Shown here: positions 5,691 to 6,881 of the stretch, in pieces | Position numbering within the stretch: the stretch's first letter is position 1 | Layout of the letters: each line of letters begins with the position of its first letter | Assembly: GCA_937893145.1 (NCBI GenBank) | Contig: CALBJW010000069.1 | Coordinates: forward strand, 1 to 6,881 | Source: an uncultured Prevotellaceae bacterium | GTDB taxonomy: Bacteria > Bacteroidota > Bacteroidia > Bacteroidales > Bacteroidaceae | Reading direction: 5' to 3' | DNA: 6,881 nucleotides | Notes under the pieces: generated by a model | What the model saw: only the letters and a program-made list of their open reading frames with translations | Told to the model about the DNA's origin: nothing | Database searches by the model: none | Position numbers and translations under genes: made by a program

Positions 5691-5720
5691 AAAAAAGACT
5701 ACCCCACGAATGAGGCAGCC
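5691..5720 (-). terminator. Leftward intrinsic terminator with TTCG loop
   Basis: On the minus strand GGCTGCCTCA (5720-5711) pairs with TGGGGTAGTC (5706-5697) around a TTCG loop, then six T residues follow (5696-5691). The stem uses three G-U pairs that become A-C mismatches on the plus strand, so only the leftward RNA folds well. A second hairpin, GAAGAG/CTCTTC at 5737-5755, lies just before it. The terminator probably closes the leftward unit that includes the gene at 5967-6476, though it lies about 245 bases past that stop. Apart from these hairpins I see no gene, promoter match or insertion-sequence end in 5631-5966, which is A+T-rich. Confidence 0.65.
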
Positions 5721-5966
5721 CCAAATCGACAAATTAGAAGAGTTACAAGCTCTTCGGATATGATAGTAAAATCGCCAATATGTCAAAATAAGTGACTGTG
5801 CAAAAATGTTTTTGGACGTTTACTTTATATATAACTAAGTACACATCAGAATAACCAAGCAAACCATTAATTACATAATTTTAGCATGTAAATCTCTTTT
5901 AGTTTAATTAGATGAAAGAATCTCAGTTACCTCCGTCATTTGTGTGGCAATTAAATCTATGCCCTC

Positions 5967-6476
5967 TTAAAATTGTGAAATTTTATAAATTAATTGACCG
6001 ACTTTTGCCGCTGCTTGCAGTTTGGACATAGTTCCAAATTGGTTTTGGATTACACTTGCTTTATATGTTTTACCAGCACATAGCATAACCCCACAAATTG
6101 CAGTCCATTCGTCTTTTGTGAAAAGTCCTTCAACATAACTAAATGTTGTACTTTTTCCATTTATATCCAAATTTATGTTTATTATCCCCCTTGAATTCTC
6201 AAAACGAAACGTATAATTTTTCAATAGACCAGAAAAAACTTTTCCATTCTGAAGTGACATAGTTAAATATCCATTTTGAAAGTCGAATCTATCTAAGCTA
6301 TACCCTTTTCCGTAGAAAAACGAGTTCAATCCTGATACAGGTTTTCCTTTCAAATGAATTTCGGGAAGTTGATTAATAGCTGCTTCAATATCTTCTTGAC
6401 TGCCTTTTTGGTCTGGAGTTGTCACCTCTTTATAAAATAAGTAAATTAATGCTACGATAATTATAAAAGTAATCAT
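5967..6476 (-). CDS. Hypothetical protein with one N-terminal membrane anchor
   Basis: A 169-residue protein of no recognised family. Residues 2-15 (TFIIIVALIYLFYK) form a short hydrophobic helix, probably an uncleaved membrane anchor. A charged linker and short helix follow (about 20-38). The middle, about 40-120, is rich in aromatic and alternating polar/hydrophobic residues, suggesting a beta-sheet domain. The C-terminal third looks helical (about 148-167). There is no lipobox and no catalytic motif that I can see. Two cysteines (129 and 133) occur close together. The start is chosen because the hydrophobic helix begins directly after this ATG. It lies 130 bases downstream of another small leftward gene and is more A+T-rich than the sugar genes to the left, typical of accessory DNA. 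Function unknown. Confidence 0.7.
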   Translation of the reverse strand: MITFIIIVALIYLFYKEVTTPDQKGSQEDIEAAINQLPEIHLKGKPVSGLNSFFYGKGYSLDRFDFQNGYLTMSLQNGKVFSGLLKNYTFRFENSRGIININLDINGKSTTFSYVEGLFTKDEWTAICGVMLCAGKTYKASVIQNQFGTMSKLQAAAKVGQLIYKISQF

Positions 6477-6521
6477 ATTGGTTTGAAATTTTTAATTAAC
6501 AATAATTTATTTTGAGATATT

Positions 6522-6529
6522 CAAATTTA
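6522..6529 (-). promoter_or_regulatory. Possible -7 box before the membrane-anchored hypothetical gene (TAAATTTG)
   Basis: The minus strand reads TAAATTTG, which fits TAnnTTTG and would give a leader of about 40 bases to the ATG at 6476. No -33 TTTG is seen, and the 130-base gap is so A+T-rich that a chance match is quite possible. The gap holds no other feature that I can see. Confidence 0.3.
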
Positions 6530-6606
6530 GATATTGCAGAAAAAACTTTTATACATTTCTTCAACTAAATATCCTAATATATATTGATTAAAATACAGCT
6601 AACAAA

Positions 6607-6879
6607 CTATTTCTTAAAGAATGACGACATCTTAACATTCTTCAGCATGTCAAATCCCTTATCGGCCATTTCTTGGCCTCTGTTAGCAAGTTCTCTTCCT
6701 TTGTTCACAATCTCGGAGGTCTTATTGACATCATTCTCTTGTAAAATATCTTCAGATGAAGTGGAAACGAATATTAAAGGCGATTTTATTAACATCCTAT
6801 ACAAATCCGTATTCTCCCATTCAAGAGCTTCATAAACTCTTACAGGATGGTATGGATGGTCAGCATCTGAGTTTGCCAT
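6607..6879 (-). CDS. Hypothetical protein with C-terminal heptad repeats; may continue past the right edge
   Basis: The frame is open from the window edge to a TAG at 6607. An ATG at 6879 gives 90 residues, but only two bases precede it, so the true start may lie outside the window and this could be the C-terminus of a larger protein. The first 40 residues look globular (YHPVRVYEALEW, LYRMLIKSPLIFVS). Residues 45-80 look helical and contain three consecutive seven-residue units: NKGRELA (59-65), NRGQEMA (66-72) and DKGFDML (73-79). The end is basic (FFKK). There is no signal peptide or TM helix in the visible part, so it is probably cytoplasmic. It is in the same direction as the 169-residue gene downstream and may belong to the same unit. 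Family and function not recognised. Confidence 0.55.
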   Translation of the reverse strand: MANSDADHPYHPVRVYEALEWENTDLYRMLIKSPLIFVSTSSEDILQENDVNKTSEIVNKGRELANRGQEMADKGFDMLKNVKMSSFFKK

Positions 6880-6881
6880 CC

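Noticed and set aside
5640..5966. Possible insertion-sequence remnant or tRNA in the gap
   Set aside because: No transposase-like translation, no paired terminal repeats with target duplication and no cloverleaf were found; the structured part is explained by a leftward terminator.
6584..6835. An 83-codon rightward frame opposite the 90-residue frame
   Set aside because: The minus-strand frame has regular heptads and is in line with its neighbour; the plus frame shows no features.

Overview
The window looks like a chromosomal fragment from a gut or oral Bacteroidales bacterium, most likely Prevotella or a relative. The signs are a SusC/RagA-type TonB-dependent transporter, a membrane-bound sugar sensor with an AraC-type output domain, TAnnTTTG-type -7 promoter boxes, A-rich leaders without a clear Shine-Dalgarno sequence, and lipoproteins with an acidic stretch after the lipid cysteine. 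No genus-level marker is present, so the genus is an inference.

Left and centre (1-4450, all leftward): this is the edge of a polysaccharide utilization locus (PUL), probably for fructan or sucrose. In transcription order it has a PfkB-family fructokinase (4285-3350), a periplasmic sugar-binding/AraC regulator (3058-1433) and the N-terminal 412 residues of a SusC transporter (1237 to beyond the left edge). SusD, glycoside hydrolases and the inner-membrane transporter would lie outside the window. In the inferred scheme SusC imports oligosaccharide, the released fructose is sensed in the periplasm by the regulator, and the kinase phosphorylates it in the cytoplasm. The regulator resembles the fructose-sensing hybrid two-component regulators of Bacteroides (type example BT1754), but it has no histidine kinase or receiver domain.

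Control regions: the susC and fructokinase promoters share a 30-base element (24 of 30 identical) with a GTTTC-N3-GAAAC core, centred exactly 59 bases upstream of a TACCTTTG box in both. Neither promoter has a good -33 box. The regulator's own promoter has a complete TTTG-N20-TATTTTTG and lacks this element. A simple reading is a constitutively made regulator that activates the two target promoters. A third, rightward promoter has a different perfect dyad (TTGTGAA-C-TTCACAA), also centred 59 bases upstream of its TACCTTTG box.

Centre right (4451-5640, rightward): a roughly 160-base leader with apparent RNA structure precedes a gene for a 215-residue lipoprotein of unknown function, divergent from the fructokinase. 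It ends at a clear intrinsic terminator.

Right (5640-6881, leftward): an A+T-rich stretch with two small genes of unknown function (169 aa, and 90 aa or more). A leftward terminator at about 5691-5720 probably closes this unit. No tRNA, rRNA, CRISPR array or recognisable insertion sequence was seen.
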